Part shown: positions 48,933 through 57,909 of the stretch, piece by piece
Layout of the letters: the number at the start of each line of letters is the position of its first letter
Numbering within the stretch: the first letter of the stretch is position 1
Source: Rubinisphaera italica
Lineage (GTDB): Bacteria > Planctomycetota > Planctomycetia > Planctomycetales > Planctomycetaceae
Assembly (NCBI RefSeq): GCF_007859715.1
Contig: NZ_SJPG01000001.1
Span: 5,524,001-5,588,000 of the forward strand
Direction of reading: 5' to 3'
Length of the DNA stretch: 64,000 bases
Notes under the pieces: generated by a model
Seen by the model: the letters and a program-made list of their open reading frames with translations, nothing else
Told to the model about the DNA's origin: nothing
Databases searched by the model: none
Position numbers and translations under genes: made by a program

Positions 48933-50261
48933 TTATTTAATCACCCGCTTCTCAACTTCGGGATCGAGTTGAAGTGCCGTCGCTTTGTCTTTCTCGGCTC
49001 CGGCTTTATCGCCGCCGTTTTCTTTGGTCTCTGCTCGTTTCCAGTAGGCCATCGCAACGGCATTATCAAAGCGTTCTGCGGACTGATAATCGGTAATTGC
49101 CTGATCCAGTTTTCCGAGAGCCATGTAGGCATCGCCTCGCAGAGAATTCGCATCGAAGTTCTCTCCGAATTCGAGGGCCTTCGTGCATTTCTCAACCGCT
49201 GCCTGATAATTCTTCTGCTTGAAGCTGATGCTGGCTTGTGCGACATAGATAGCAGACATCGTATCGTCGAGTTTCAACGCCTGTTCGAGATCTTTATTCG
49301 CTTCCTCAAACTTTTCTCGCTTGGCAAACAACTCGGCTCGTTGCACAAACAGAGCGGGGTCTTTGGGATTGCGTTGAATCTGACGAACCAGGACGAGCAC
49401 CTGCTGAACCCATTGGGCAGCAGCCTGATCCTGATTGGCTTCTTCCAGTTTGCCAATCGCCTGATAGGCATCGCGTCGATGCAGATAATGTTTCACTTCA
49501 TACGGCGACTTTTCAATCGCAACAGTAAAGTCGGCAATGGCCTGCTCTGGAGCACCCATTTTTGTCAACGCAAAACCACGATTGTTGTAGCCTTTGACAT
49601 ACTCAGGATCGATTTTGATACTCTGACTGAAATTCTCGACTGCCTTTTCAAAATTTCCGAGTTCCAGATAGGCATAGCCTCGATTATTGTAGGCATCGAC
49701 ATACTTGGGAGATTTCAGAATTGATGCATCAAAATCAGCAATTGCTTTGTCGTATTCTTTGATCGCGACAAGCATCAAGCCACGATTGTTATAGGCTTTC
49801 GAGTAATTAGGGTCGAGTTCAACAGCCTTGGTAAAAGCTTGCTGAGCCATCGGAATATTTTGAGTTTTCACAAACAAAAGCCCCAGCATATTGTGCCACT
49901 CAGAATTGTCGCGTTGTTTGGTCAGTGCAAGAGTTAACGAGCTGATGGCCTGCGTTGTTAATCCACTATGATCGAGAATTTGTGCACGAATGGCATAGCC
50001 TTCCGGCGGGCAAACTTTCGCATTGTGTAGCTGATCGAGCAGTGGAAAGGCGGCTTTGTAATTGCCTTCTTTATAGTAAGATTTGATTTTTCCCATCGCC
50101 TCGGCCGCATCAATCACCATAGACGATTCAGCCGCCCCATTGGGCTCGGAATCTTCAGTCGTTTTTGAATCCGTCTGACTCGTTTCGCTTGTTGGAGTGC
50201 TGTTTGAACATCCGGTAACGATCAGCATCGAACAAAGGAGCAAGAACATGAAATATCGCAT
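48933..50261 (-). CDS. TPR lipoprotein
   Basis: ATG 50261 (MRYFMFLLL) starts a lipoprotein signal with lipobox LIVTGC. The mature part has a Ser/Thr/Glu linker, then about ten TPR units. Clear ones are YNNRGLMLVAIKEYDKAIAD, YNNRGYAYLELGNFEKAVEN and YNNRGFALTKMGAPEQAIAD. The repeats probably form a superhelical scaffold outside the inner membrane. No enzymatic domain is visible. The longer upstream frame contains no signal and is rejected. Confidence 0.88.
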   Translation of the reverse strand: MRYFMFLLLCSMLIVTGCSNSTPTSETSQTDSKTTEDSEPNGAAESSMVIDAAEAMGKIKSYYKEGNYKAAFPLLDQLHNAKVCPPEGYAIRAQILDHSGLTTQAISSLTLALTKQRDNSEWHNMLGLLFVKTQNIPMAQQAFTKAVELDPNYSKAYNNRGLMLVAIKEYDKAIADFDASILKSPKYVDAYNNRGYAYLELGNFEKAVENFSQSIKIDPEYVKGYNNRGFALTKMGAPEQAIADFTVAIEKSPYEVKHYLHRRDAYQAIGKLEEANQDQAAAQWVQQVLVLVRQIQRNPKDPALFVQRAELFAKREKFEEANKDLEQALKLDDTMSAIYVAQASISFKQKNYQAAVEKCTKALEFGENFDANSLRGDAYMALGKLDQAITDYQSAERFDNAVAMAYWKRAETKENGGDKAGAEKDKATALQLDPEVEKRVIK

Positions 50262-50474
50262 GGGCGTTTCACCATCTCGAAATTGGGGCACGACTTCCAG
50301 TGCCGTTATCGGTGTAATGCGACAGACACCACTCATTGATGTCCCAAGTCGCCAGTTTGTTGATGAGGCTTCTATCCGCAATGGCCGATTTGTGTCAATC
50401 CGAGTTTTTATGGTGTAAATTACTTCCCCCATTTTCATTCATGCGAAAAACGCCGCAGGGATGAAATTTGAATG
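50262..50474. other. Intergenic region upstream of the TPR lipoprotein
   Basis: This stretch holds the leader of the minus-strand TPR gene. No small gene or repeat is recognised before the repeats at 50475. Confidence 0.35.
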
Positions 50475-50670
50475 AACCGCCAAGACGCCAAGGCTTGAAG
50501 AAATCGATTCAGAATACAGTTCTCAGTAGAAATTGATTATCATTTTCACCACAAGGGCACGAAGGCACAAAGAGATTTTTTGATTCATGATGTCAAAAGG
50601 AAATCTACCAATTTGAATTTGATGAGTTCCAGATATTAAGCACTTAGTCTCTTCGTGGTTCCTATAATTT
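50475..50670. repeat. Intergenic repeats (aaccgccaagacgccaagg and caagggcacgaaggcac)
   Basis: The first motif (50475-50493) recurs near 4361. The second region starts with accacaagggcacgaaggc near 50550 and is complementary to cttcgtggtt near 50655, giving a loose palindrome. The sulfatase gene begins about 40 nt later. Confidence 0.5.
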
Positions 50671-50713
50671 CTTATCAAATGATTAAGATACGGGGTTTCA
50701 CAGGTGAGAATTT

Positions 50714-52093
50714 ATGGCCAACTCCTTCAAACTCACTATTTTAACGACTGTGATATTTGTATTCACAGTGGTCTGTTTTCAATGCCGAGTGATCGCTGAA
50801 GTATCAATCCCGAGTCAGCCAAACATCCTTGTCATTGCCATCGATGACCTGAATGACTGGATTGGCTGTCTGCACGAGCATCCTCAAGTCAAGACGCCGC
50901 ATCTGGATCGACTGGCCAGTCAGGGGATTCTGTTTGAGAACGCCCATGTGCAGGCCACTTTCTGTGCGCCGTCCCGGACGAGTCTGCTTTCGGGAAAAAT
51001 GCCGAAAACGACGGGATGCTTTGAATTTACTCCTCGATACGATCAGGCAGATTCCTTGAAGGGGCATGATCCCTGGCCGATGTGGTTGGGGAAATCAGGC
51101 TACAAAACTTACGGCGGGGGCAAGATCTTTCACGAAGGAACGGGAACAGGCTGGACAGCTCAGAGTTTTCAGAATGTGATTCCTTCAGGGCCGAATCCTC
51201 GCCCCGAAGAAATACAGCACTGGCCGGTTCGGGTCTGGGACTGGGGAGCTTTCCCCGATTCTGAAGCAGAAATGGGGGATTTCAAACTCGCTCAAAACAC
51301 TCGAAAACTTTTGGAGAAAAAGTATGAGGACCCATTTTTAATGGTGGCCGGTTTCCGTCGTCCGCATGTTCCGTTACACGTGCCGGAACGCTGGTTTGCG
51401 ATGTATCCGGAAGAGTCGATTGTTCTCCCAGAAATCCCTGCCGATGACCTCGACGATGTGCCTCATCCGGAAGTCGGTTTGACTTCGCATCGCGCTCCAG
51501 AACATGCGGATCTGGTCGAGAAAAAACTCCAGAGAAGTTTGACGCAAGCTTATCTGGCTTCGATCAGTTTTGTCGATCATTGTGTCGGCGAAGTGCTGCA
51601 GGGATTGGAAGCGGGACCGAATCAAAAGAATACGATTGTCATTCTGTGGAGTGATCACGGTTTTCATCTGGGAGAAAAACAGCATTGGGCCAAACGGACG
51701 TTGTGGGAAGAAACGACCCGCATTCCGCTCATTATTGCAGGTCCCGGAATTGAAGCGGGACAGAGAATTCAGGAACCGGTGGGGTTAATCGACTTGTATC
51801 CCACACTTGTCGAACTTGTCGAACTTGTCGGAAGTGTACCAATTGCAGGACTCGAAGGTCACAGTCTGATGCCGTTTTTAAAGGGAGAAACTGAACACAA
51901 GAGGCAGCCGGTTGTGACCTCGCTTTCAGCAAATGACCATGCGGTCCGGTCCCGAGATTTTCGATACATCCGCTACGCCGACGGCTCGGAGGAATTCTAT
52001 GATCACCGCACAGATCCCAATGAATTCACGAACCTTGCAGGCAATCCGAAATACAACAAGCTGAAACAGGAACTAGCAGAATATCTGGACTGA
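50714..52093 (+). CDS. Exported sulfatase (formylglycine-dependent)
   Basis: A signal peptide (about residues 1-28) precedes the sulfatase core. IAIDDLNDW gives the metal-binding Asp pair at 44-45. FCAPSRTSLLSGK contains Cys84 in C-x-P-S-R, the site turned into formylglycine, followed by GKIFHEG. The C-terminal SDHGFHLGEKQHWAK carries the second Asp-His metal pair. It resembles iduronate-2-sulfatase-like planctomycete enzymes that remove sulfate from polysaccharides. The substrate is unknown and no sulfatase-maturing gene is in the window. Confidence 0.94.
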   Translation: MANSFKLTILTTVIFVFTVVCFQCRVIAEVSIPSQPNILVIAIDDLNDWIGCLHEHPQVKTPHLDRLASQGILFENAHVQATFCAPSRTSLLSGKMPKTTGCFEFTPRYDQADSLKGHDPWPMWLGKSGYKTYGGGKIFHEGTGTGWTAQSFQNVIPSGPNPRPEEIQHWPVRVWDWGAFPDSEAEMGDFKLAQNTRKLLEKKYEDPFLMVAGFRRPHVPLHVPERWFAMYPEESIVLPEIPADDLDDVPHPEVGLTSHRAPEHADLVEKKLQRSLTQAYLASISFVDHCVGEVLQGLEAGPNQKNTIVILWSDHGFHLGEKQHWAKRTLWEETTRIPLIIAGPGIEAGQRIQEPVGLIDLYPTLVELVELVGSVPIAGLEGHSLMPFLKGETEHKRQPVVTSLSANDHAVRSRDFRYIRYADGSEEFYDHRTDPNEFTNLAGNPKYNKLKQELAEYLD

Positions 52094-52110
52094 GGTTTCG
52101 ATAAAAATCA

Positions 52111-52158
52111 GGTGCCATGCTTGAATCGCGCAGCAAGGCAAGCATGACTCGGGGTCGC
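52111..52158. repeat. catgcttg...caagcatg hairpin element
   Basis: The perfect 8-bp stem catgcttg/caagcatg encloses aatcgcgcagcaagg. The whole unit resembles 48567-48614. It lies just 3' of the sulfatase gene and may terminate it. Confidence 0.6.
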
Positions 52159-52365
52159 AATAAATACAGATGTGGAATTAACTGATTCCAGGATCTAAAG
52201 ATTTTCCAGAACCTAGTGCGTCATCTCCACTTAAAATTGGGATTGGTGATGTTGTAAAGCACGACAACGGAGTGCGTTACCGTTATTGGAGGTCCAATTC
52301 TAAGCCCTGACAGGGCACTAGTAAAACAAATCGAATATCTGAACTCAACGAAATGTTACTCGAAA
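52159..52365. other. Intergenic region between the sulfatase and FAH genes
   Basis: I see no gene here. The gap as a whole (52094-52616) contains two repeat elements and the unassigned remainder, including 52388-52616, which should hold the promoter of the next gene. Confidence 0.35.
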
Positions 52366-52387
52366 GCCGTCCCCTCGCTGACGCTTC
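52366..52387. repeat. Single copy of the gccgtcccctcgctgacg repeat
   Basis: It is identical over 22 nt to the right arm of the palindrome at 35024-35045. No inverted partner is adjacent. Confidence 0.75.
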
Positions 52388-52616
52388 GGGTCAGATTACT
52401 GATGAGATTCCACGATTTGGGGCTCCGATTCATTGCGACCCAGCCACCCAGTACTTATCACTCGTCATTGCCTTTAAATGTCTAAACAAATTTTACCTTT
52501 CACCTTCATCCTTCCGCCTTCTCTCCCCTCCTGCTTCAACCTTGTCGCAAGACTTTCTACAATAGGGGCCACTCAAATTCTGTCCCTTTTAAGTTTTTCT
52601 CCACGGAGAGCGTTCG

Positions 52617-53480
52617 ATGAAGTTAGCCCGTGTGCTGCTGCCGAATCAGGAAATTCATGTTGTCGTTGTCGAAGAGTCTGCCGTGCGGGTTCTCGATTTT
52701 TCACAGGTTCAGAATGTCCAGCGGCTCACCGACATTCTGCACAGTCCGGATCCAGCTGGTCTTGCGAACTTTCTGATTGATACGAACGTTGCTCCTGTAG
52801 CGATTGAGGAAGTTCATTTTCTGGCACCGGTCGATCAGCAGGAAGTCTGGGCGGCTGGTGTGACTTATAAACGAAGTCAGCAGGCGCGCATGGAAGAGTC
52901 GGACCATGCGGCCTCGCATTATGATCTGGTCTATTCTGCGGATCGCCCGGAGTTATTTTTCAAAGCGACTGCTCAGCGGGTCGTAGGGCATCAGGATCCG
53001 GTTCGTGTGCGGAACGACAGTTCCTGGTCGGTTCCCGAGCCGGAGTTTGCAATTTTCCTGACCCCGGAAATGCATGTGTGTGGTTACACCATCGGAAATG
53101 ATATGTCTGCTCGTGACATTGAAGGGGAAAACCCACTCTATTTGCCTCAGGCCAAAGTTTACAATCAATGTTGTTCCCTCGGCCCCTGTGTGACTCTGGG
53201 ATCTACAGATCTTGATCTCTCTTCTGTAGAAATCAAACTGGGCATCGAGAGAAATAAGGCTCAGGTTTTTTCAGGCGAAACCAAACTTGATCAATTGAAT
53301 CGCACGCTCGATGAACTCGCCAGTTGGCTAGGCAAAGAGATGGACTTTCCCAACGGAGCCGTCCTGCTGACGGGAACCGGAATCATCCCACCCGACGAAT
53401 TCACACTGGAATCGGGCGATATTGTCACGATTGAAATCTCGAATATTGGCCAACTGATCAATCCCGTGGAAAAGGGATGA
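52617..53480 (+). CDS. Fumarylacetoacetate hydrolase family protein
   Basis: The 287 residues have the FAH fold. VWAAGVTYKRSQQARMEES starts the catalytic domain, and VPEPEFAIFL supplies two Glu metal ligands. GNDMSARDIEGENPLYLPQAKVY (the GYTxxND-type segment, split here for description) and VLLTGTGIIPPDEFTLESGD are also characteristic. Family members hydrolyse or decarboxylate beta-diketones, or isomerise dienoates. The substrate here is unknown. cggag precedes the ATG. Confidence 0.9.
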   Translation: MKLARVLLPNQEIHVVVVEESAVRVLDFSQVQNVQRLTDILHSPDPAGLANFLIDTNVAPVAIEEVHFLAPVDQQEVWAAGVTYKRSQQARMEESDHAASHYDLVYSADRPELFFKATAQRVVGHQDPVRVRNDSSWSVPEPEFAIFLTPEMHVCGYTIGNDMSARDIEGENPLYLPQAKVYNQCCSLGPCVTLGSTDLDLSSVEIKLGIERNKAQVFSGETKLDQLNRTLDELASWLGKEMDFPNGAVLLTGTGIIPPDEFTLESGDIVTIEISNIGQLINPVEKG

Positions 53481-53484
53481 ATGA

Positions 53485-53582
53485 GACCATTCTCAATTGG
53501 TATCTGCAGTCGCATGGACACCAAATATCCTGAAAACGTTGTGTTTGCTCCTGCTGGACGCTGCAGGTAATTTTTGAATATG
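53485..53582 (+). repeat. 98-nt direct repeat, copy B (possible structured RNA)
   Basis: It matches 18307-18404 without gaps at about 80 of 98 positions. It begins 4 nt after the stop of the FAH-family gene. tatctgcag (53501-53509) can pair with ctgcaggta (53561-53569). The last pair, U-A here and U-G in copy A, is a consistent substitution. Confidence 0.8.
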
Positions 53583-53890
53583 CTCTTGAGCATTTCTAAA
53601 TGCAGTATAACTTCGTATGTGTGGTGAATTCCCTAAAGCATTGTATTGACCCAGGTATAACGCGGGAACTTGATATGGAGCAGATCGTCTGCTGTTCCTG
53701 TTCATCTTGTCTTCGCGTTGTCAAGATCGAACAGGGCTTATTTTTTCGAGTATTTTGAGTCGCAAAATTCTCTGTGAGACGCCTTTCCTCAATCGAGAGA
53801 AAACAATAAACTCTGGTCTTCCCGTTTCTGAAATGGGTTGATGACTTCAAACAATTCCCCCGGGCTTGCTCGGCGATCATAGAGACTCTT
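53583..53890. other. Intergenic region, nothing recognised
   Basis: About 300 nt between copy B of the repeat and the next gene. There is no strong reading frame or palindrome; it should hold the promoter of the DUF2617-like gene. Confidence 0.35.
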
Positions 53891-54457
53891 ATGAAATTTT
53901 CGACGTCACGTCCTCAGACAGCTGAGATGGCGGTTAGCCTGTTTGCCCGCCCATTACATCCTGAGTTATTCGATGTCCTGGAACGTTATGAACATCAGTG
54001 CGAGCATTATCAGTCGGCCGTCAATTTAACGACCAGCGGTCATGTGATCGAGTACCACACTCGCGAGAACACGTTCACTGAAGTTCTGGACTGGCGCAGT
54101 GTAGATTTGCCACGCATTAAACGTCTGTGTCTGTACTCCACAGATCAGCCGCGAAGCTTGCGATATAAATTGGATAGTGGCATCGTCGTGCAGATTTGTT
54201 TCGACTGTGAATACCTCGATCCCGATGCTTTTCGACGGGTCCAGCAGGAATCCTGGAAGCAGGCTTCTGGTGCGACATTGGCGCATGCATTACCAGAAAC
54301 GGAATTCGATCTTTCGCCTCCGTTGAGCTACATTAATGTCGACCCACTTCCTGAAGCGATCGGCATTCACACCTTCCATCTCTACCCGGAAGAATGTGCG
54401 ATTGTCAAAACGCAATCGCTCTATCACTACGAAGCTCCAACGACACAAAACGCCTGA
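53891..54457 (+). CDS. DUF2617-like protein
   Basis: The 188-residue product resembles DUF2617 proteins of planctomycetes and actinobacteria. LFARPLHPELFDVLERYEH near residue 17 and GHVIEYHTRENTFTEVLD are the best-matching parts. It lacks signals or membrane helices and its function is unknown. It stands alone; the convergent neighbour is signal peptidase I. Confidence 0.65.
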   Translation: MKFSTSRPQTAEMAVSLFARPLHPELFDVLERYEHQCEHYQSAVNLTTSGHVIEYHTRENTFTEVLDWRSVDLPRIKRLCLYSTDQPRSLRYKLDSGIVVQICFDCEYLDPDAFRRVQQESWKQASGATLAHALPETEFDLSPPLSYINVDPLPEAIGIHTFHLYPEECAIVKTQSLYHYEAPTTQNA

Positions 54458-54565
54458 CAAGACTCAATAATCAATTCGGATTCTCACTTTGTTGCTGTTT
54501 CGTCTCGGATGAATCTGCTTCGTGACAGTTTCAGAAACGGCAGTCAACTCTTGTTGAGCCTGGTG

Positions 54566-56338
54566 TTATCGCAACATGCGGACGCGTTCGAAATCGGGGA
54601 CCCGGATTTGAGATTTCAAAGACCCGATTTCAATCGTCTGCTTACGCGAAGGCAAATGTAATACGATGGGCCTGCCAATAATCAGGGACGGTTTCACAGA
54701 TCCTTTTGGCCAGTATCGGCTGTCGATGGAAACAATTGAGTTGTCTCCCAGAACGAAGTATTCTTCCGGACGAATGGGATATTGGGGTGAGGATTCGCTA
54801 ATGTCGAGATCATCAGAGCTTTTGCGGTAGGCGATATCGCGGAAGACCTGCAACCGAGAAATGGAAACTGGGCCATCCTGACAATGGATGTGGATCGGTT
54901 CGACAACCGTGTCGCGGACTTCTTTTTCAGCTCGATAGGCATAGGGCTCAAAGAGCACTTCGCCGTTCAGGGCAACGAGCACCTGGCGATCCATAACCGA
55001 CATCTCGATTTCGATCATTTCCTCGAATGGCAGGTCTGGTAAATCGCCGACGCGCAGGATCTTCTTTTGCCCGTGTAAAGAGAGCTCAGCGATACGTTTT
55101 GAAAAATCGAAACGGCATTGAAAATCATACCACCCATCGTTCAGTCGCAAGCGTATTTGTGATTGAGGGGAAGCCGCTGAGACTTCCATGCGAACCATCA
55201 AATCGGAAACGGTCTCCGGTACAAGTCCAGTCTGTTCGTTATAGGCTTCCCAGTCGGAAATCGGTCGCAAATGAGACTGTTCGAATAGCGTCTTTAATGC
55301 CTGATGAAATTCCAGATCAACCGTCATTACGGTGAGCTTTTCAACAATATCCGCTGGCAATGCTCCCCGGCACGATAATTCTTTTTCATTGGAATCGTAT
55401 CGTAAGACGGTATTTTCAGAAGGAAGTGGCAGATCAATCGGCCAGACTTTCAAAGGAACCCGATAGCGATGAAAGCCTCCACTGCGAACCCAGTTGCGAT
55501 AGCTCAACCACTGTTGAGAAGTGTTTTCGGAGGTTTGCGGAGTGACGTCAGGATTAAAATCAAATCCGGCTTTCTGGAATTTCCAATTCGCATCTGAGGC
55601 ATCGGGTGCGATGATCCAGGGGGATCTCCAGTTGTCATCCTGCAATTGAGGTTGGAAGCGGGAGTCGGATACTAGAATTCGCATCTGGCGTTGAGCCATC
55701 AAGCCTTTTCGTTGCAATTCGCCGTCGATGTAAATATCCCCATCGCGGATTTGCAATGTCTCGCCGGGAAGTCCGATGATCCGTTTAGCGTAGGCTTGGG
55801 TGGGACGTTGAGGGTTTCGAAAAACGATGGCATCCCAGCGTTCGGGCGATCGCCATTCGTAGGCTTGCTTATCAACGAGGATTTGATCCCCCTCGTTGAT
55901 TGTCTGTCCACTCAGAAGAATACGGTCGTAATGACAGTTGGGACAGGTGAGGTGATGTCCTTCAGGATTACTTTGAGGATCGTTCCCAGGAGTAATTTCG
56001 GTTGCGGTATGAGCAAAATTGAACTGACAGTCTGGGCAGGTGACTCGATAATGATAGCCGCGAATCCGAGGAGCCATCGAACCGGTAGAAATCATAAAGC
56101 CTTCGACGATGAATGTCCGAAACACAGAGACCGCCAGCGCCAATACAACAATTGCTTCGACAAAATAACGCATCGAACCAAGTGATGGGGATGACTCTTC
56201 GGGCAATGATCTGCTTGCAGGTTCCGTTCGAAATGAAACCGTTGTCTTTGATTTTGAATCGAGCCGAGTAGCAGTCTTTTTCGTGAAATCCGGCCTGGGC
56301 TCCTCCTGCCGACTCAGCTTTGGCAGGTTAGTAGTCAT
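54566..56338 (-). CDS. lepB: Signal peptidase I with large inserted domain
   Basis: Type I signal peptidase cleaves export signals at the membrane. One transmembrane helix (about 57-76) is followed by ISTGSMAP with nucleophile Ser87 and by AYAKRIIGLPGE with general base Lys185. The final box GDNS...DSR is near residues 531-540. At 590 residues it is more than double the usual form. Between Ser87 and Lys185 lies a CxxC...CxxC zinc-ribbon-like insert (Cys101, 104, 132, 135). Between about 205 and 520 there is a beta-rich insertion resembling a concanavalin-like lectin fold (VMDRQVLVALNGEVLFEPY). The role of both inserts is unknown. Confidence 0.92.
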   Translation of the reverse strand: MTTNLPKLSRQEEPRPDFTKKTATRLDSKSKTTVSFRTEPASRSLPEESSPSLGSMRYFVEAIVVLALAVSVFRTFIVEGFMISTGSMAPRIRGYHYRVTCPDCQFNFAHTATEITPGNDPQSNPEGHHLTCPNCHYDRILLSGQTINEGDQILVDKQAYEWRSPERWDAIVFRNPQRPTQAYAKRIIGLPGETLQIRDGDIYIDGELQRKGLMAQRQMRILVSDSRFQPQLQDDNWRSPWIIAPDASDANWKFQKAGFDFNPDVTPQTSENTSQQWLSYRNWVRSGGFHRYRVPLKVWPIDLPLPSENTVLRYDSNEKELSCRGALPADIVEKLTVMTVDLEFHQALKTLFEQSHLRPISDWEAYNEQTGLVPETVSDLMVRMEVSAASPQSQIRLRLNDGWYDFQCRFDFSKRIAELSLHGQKKILRVGDLPDLPFEEMIEIEMSVMDRQVLVALNGEVLFEPYAYRAEKEVRDTVVEPIHIHCQDGPVSISRLQVFRDIAYRKSSDDLDISESSPQYPIRPEEYFVLGDNSIVSIDSRYWPKGSVKPSLIIGRPIVLHLPSRKQTIEIGSLKSQIRVPDFERVRMLR

Positions 56339-56619
56339 ACAATATCCAGAATAGACAGACTTTGACGAGCTACGATATTCCTGTACGGACCATCCGCAGC
56401 AGAATTTTCAGGAGATCGGTCCCGAATATTATCCGCCTCAAGCATTCAAGTGAAGATGAATCTGTTTAACGGCGCACATCGGCGGTGAATTCATTTCTGT
56501 AAGCATGAATATGTTCACGTGTTTTTGAAGCGACAGACCACTCACACAAAAACGGAGTTTTATGAAATGCCCGCAGGTGTTAAAATAGAGTCTTTACCAT
56601 CTAAAGGAGGAGTAGTCAC

Positions 56620-57126
56620 GTGTTGGATCAGGCGATCAGCTTTGCGGCCAGGGCCCATGCCGGGCAGTTGCGGAAAGATGGAAAAACTCCCTATATCGCC
56701 CACCCGGTTCGTGTGATGACGATTTTGTGTCATCAATTTCGTGTGAATGATGAACGAATTCTCACAGCCGCGATACTGCACGATTTGATCGAGGATACGA
56801 CTCGGGATTATGAGAGTATCACTCGAAACTTTGGGAATGAGGTTGCGGATCTTGTTGTCGCGATGTCGAAGGATCCTCGTCTTCCCGAGCAGAAGCGTGA
56901 GGAAGAGTATCATCAACAGATTGCCCGAGCTGGCTGGCAAGCCCGATTGATAAAACTGGCTGATTGTCTCGATAATGTTCAGGATGCAATCGACAATTCT
57001 ATGCAATGCCGAGCTTGCGACAAAGCACGCTGGGCATTGGAATTGATTGAGGAAGATGATCCACAGGAGGTTCAAGAGGCTGCCAGAATTCTTAGAGAGA
57101 CTCTCAAATCCCTGCGATCCTCATAA
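56620..57126 (+). CDS. HD-domain hydrolase, small RelA/SpoT-like (MESH1-type)
   Basis: The 168 residues match the ppGpp hydrolase half of RelA/SpoT enzymes without the synthetase. AHAGQLRKDGKTPYIAHPVRV, split here for description, carries the first His, LHDLIEDT carries the HD metal pair, and KLADCLDNVQ carries the last Asp. It may hydrolyse (p)ppGpp or another nucleotide. The GTG start is strongly supported by AAAGGAGG 9 nt upstream. Confidence 0.9.
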   Translation: MLDQAISFAARAHAGQLRKDGKTPYIAHPVRVMTILCHQFRVNDERILTAAILHDLIEDTTRDYESITRNFGNEVADLVVAMSKDPRLPEQKREEEYHQQIARAGWQARLIKLADCLDNVQDAIDNSMQCRACDKARWALELIEEDDPQEVQEAARILRETLKSLRSS

Positions 57127-57207
57127 TCGGTTCTGGATTATTTAGAATATTGGGAAATTCTCTTAGAAACGCTCCTGTCGTCTGCGCCTGTGCTTTCAGG
57201 CTGACCT

Positions 57208-57732
57208 ATGCTTAAAACGGGAACTGTAATATTCGACGACCCTTGTGATTTGTATTGTCATCCCAGAGTCGAATCTCAGCTTGAGCTTGGCGTGAAAATT
57301 CCAGTCATGAGATGGTGTGCTGAAAATTCAAAAGTCGATTTTGGCCGTAATCGATCTGGTACGGCGATGGTGGAAATGTCGGTTTGTCTGCCGGTATTGG
57401 TCATCCTGGTGTTTGGAGCTATCGAAGCGGCTGAGTTCATTCACTTAAAACAGGATCTGGCGATTTGCACCTACGAGGCTGCCAAAATCGCCTCGAAAGC
57501 GAGCAAAGTCAATAGTGACGTCGTGTCTCGGTTTGATGAAATGGCTTCTGCAAAAAGTATGAACGATGCCACGGTAAGTATTTACCCAACTCTCTCGACT
57601 GCGACGCCTTCAGGAACGGAAGTCACTTTAACGGCAACCATTAAAACAGAATCCAATTACAAACTGCCAATTTCCTTTTTTGGGGGGCTGACCATGGAGA
57701 AAAAAGTAGTCGTTGCCCGGCAGAATATTTAG
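57208..57732 (+). CDS. TadE-like minor pilin (1)
   Basis: RSGTAMVEMSVCLPVLVILVF is a TadE-type hydrophobic helix, split here for description, with the class III-like G-x-x-x-V-E motif. It is followed by an EAAKIASKAS segment and a strand-rich domain. In Tad pili TadE is a pseudopilin. The 174-residue frame has an N-terminal extension of about 50 residues before the helix; a start at 57307 (MRWCAENS) would shorten it. It is the first of three genes on this strand. Confidence 0.82.
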   Translation: MLKTGTVIFDDPCDLYCHPRVESQLELGVKIPVMRWCAENSKVDFGRNRSGTAMVEMSVCLPVLVILVFGAIEAAEFIHLKQDLAICTYEAAKIASKASKVNSDVVSRFDEMASAKSMNDATVSIYPTLSTATPSGTEVTLTATIKTESNYKLPISFFGGLTMEKKVVVARQNI

Positions 57733-57909
57733 CCAATTATAGAGATGACTTGCCCATACATGATCGCATTAAAATAACGATTTCGAAACTTGCTCCGACA
57801 AAAGTCGACAAATCATTTTTGATCGTGCATTACACACACAGAGTTCCCCATCCCGTTGAGAATATTCAATGCTTACTTCCGCTGTTGCAAGTTTGTTACA
57901 GGATATGAC

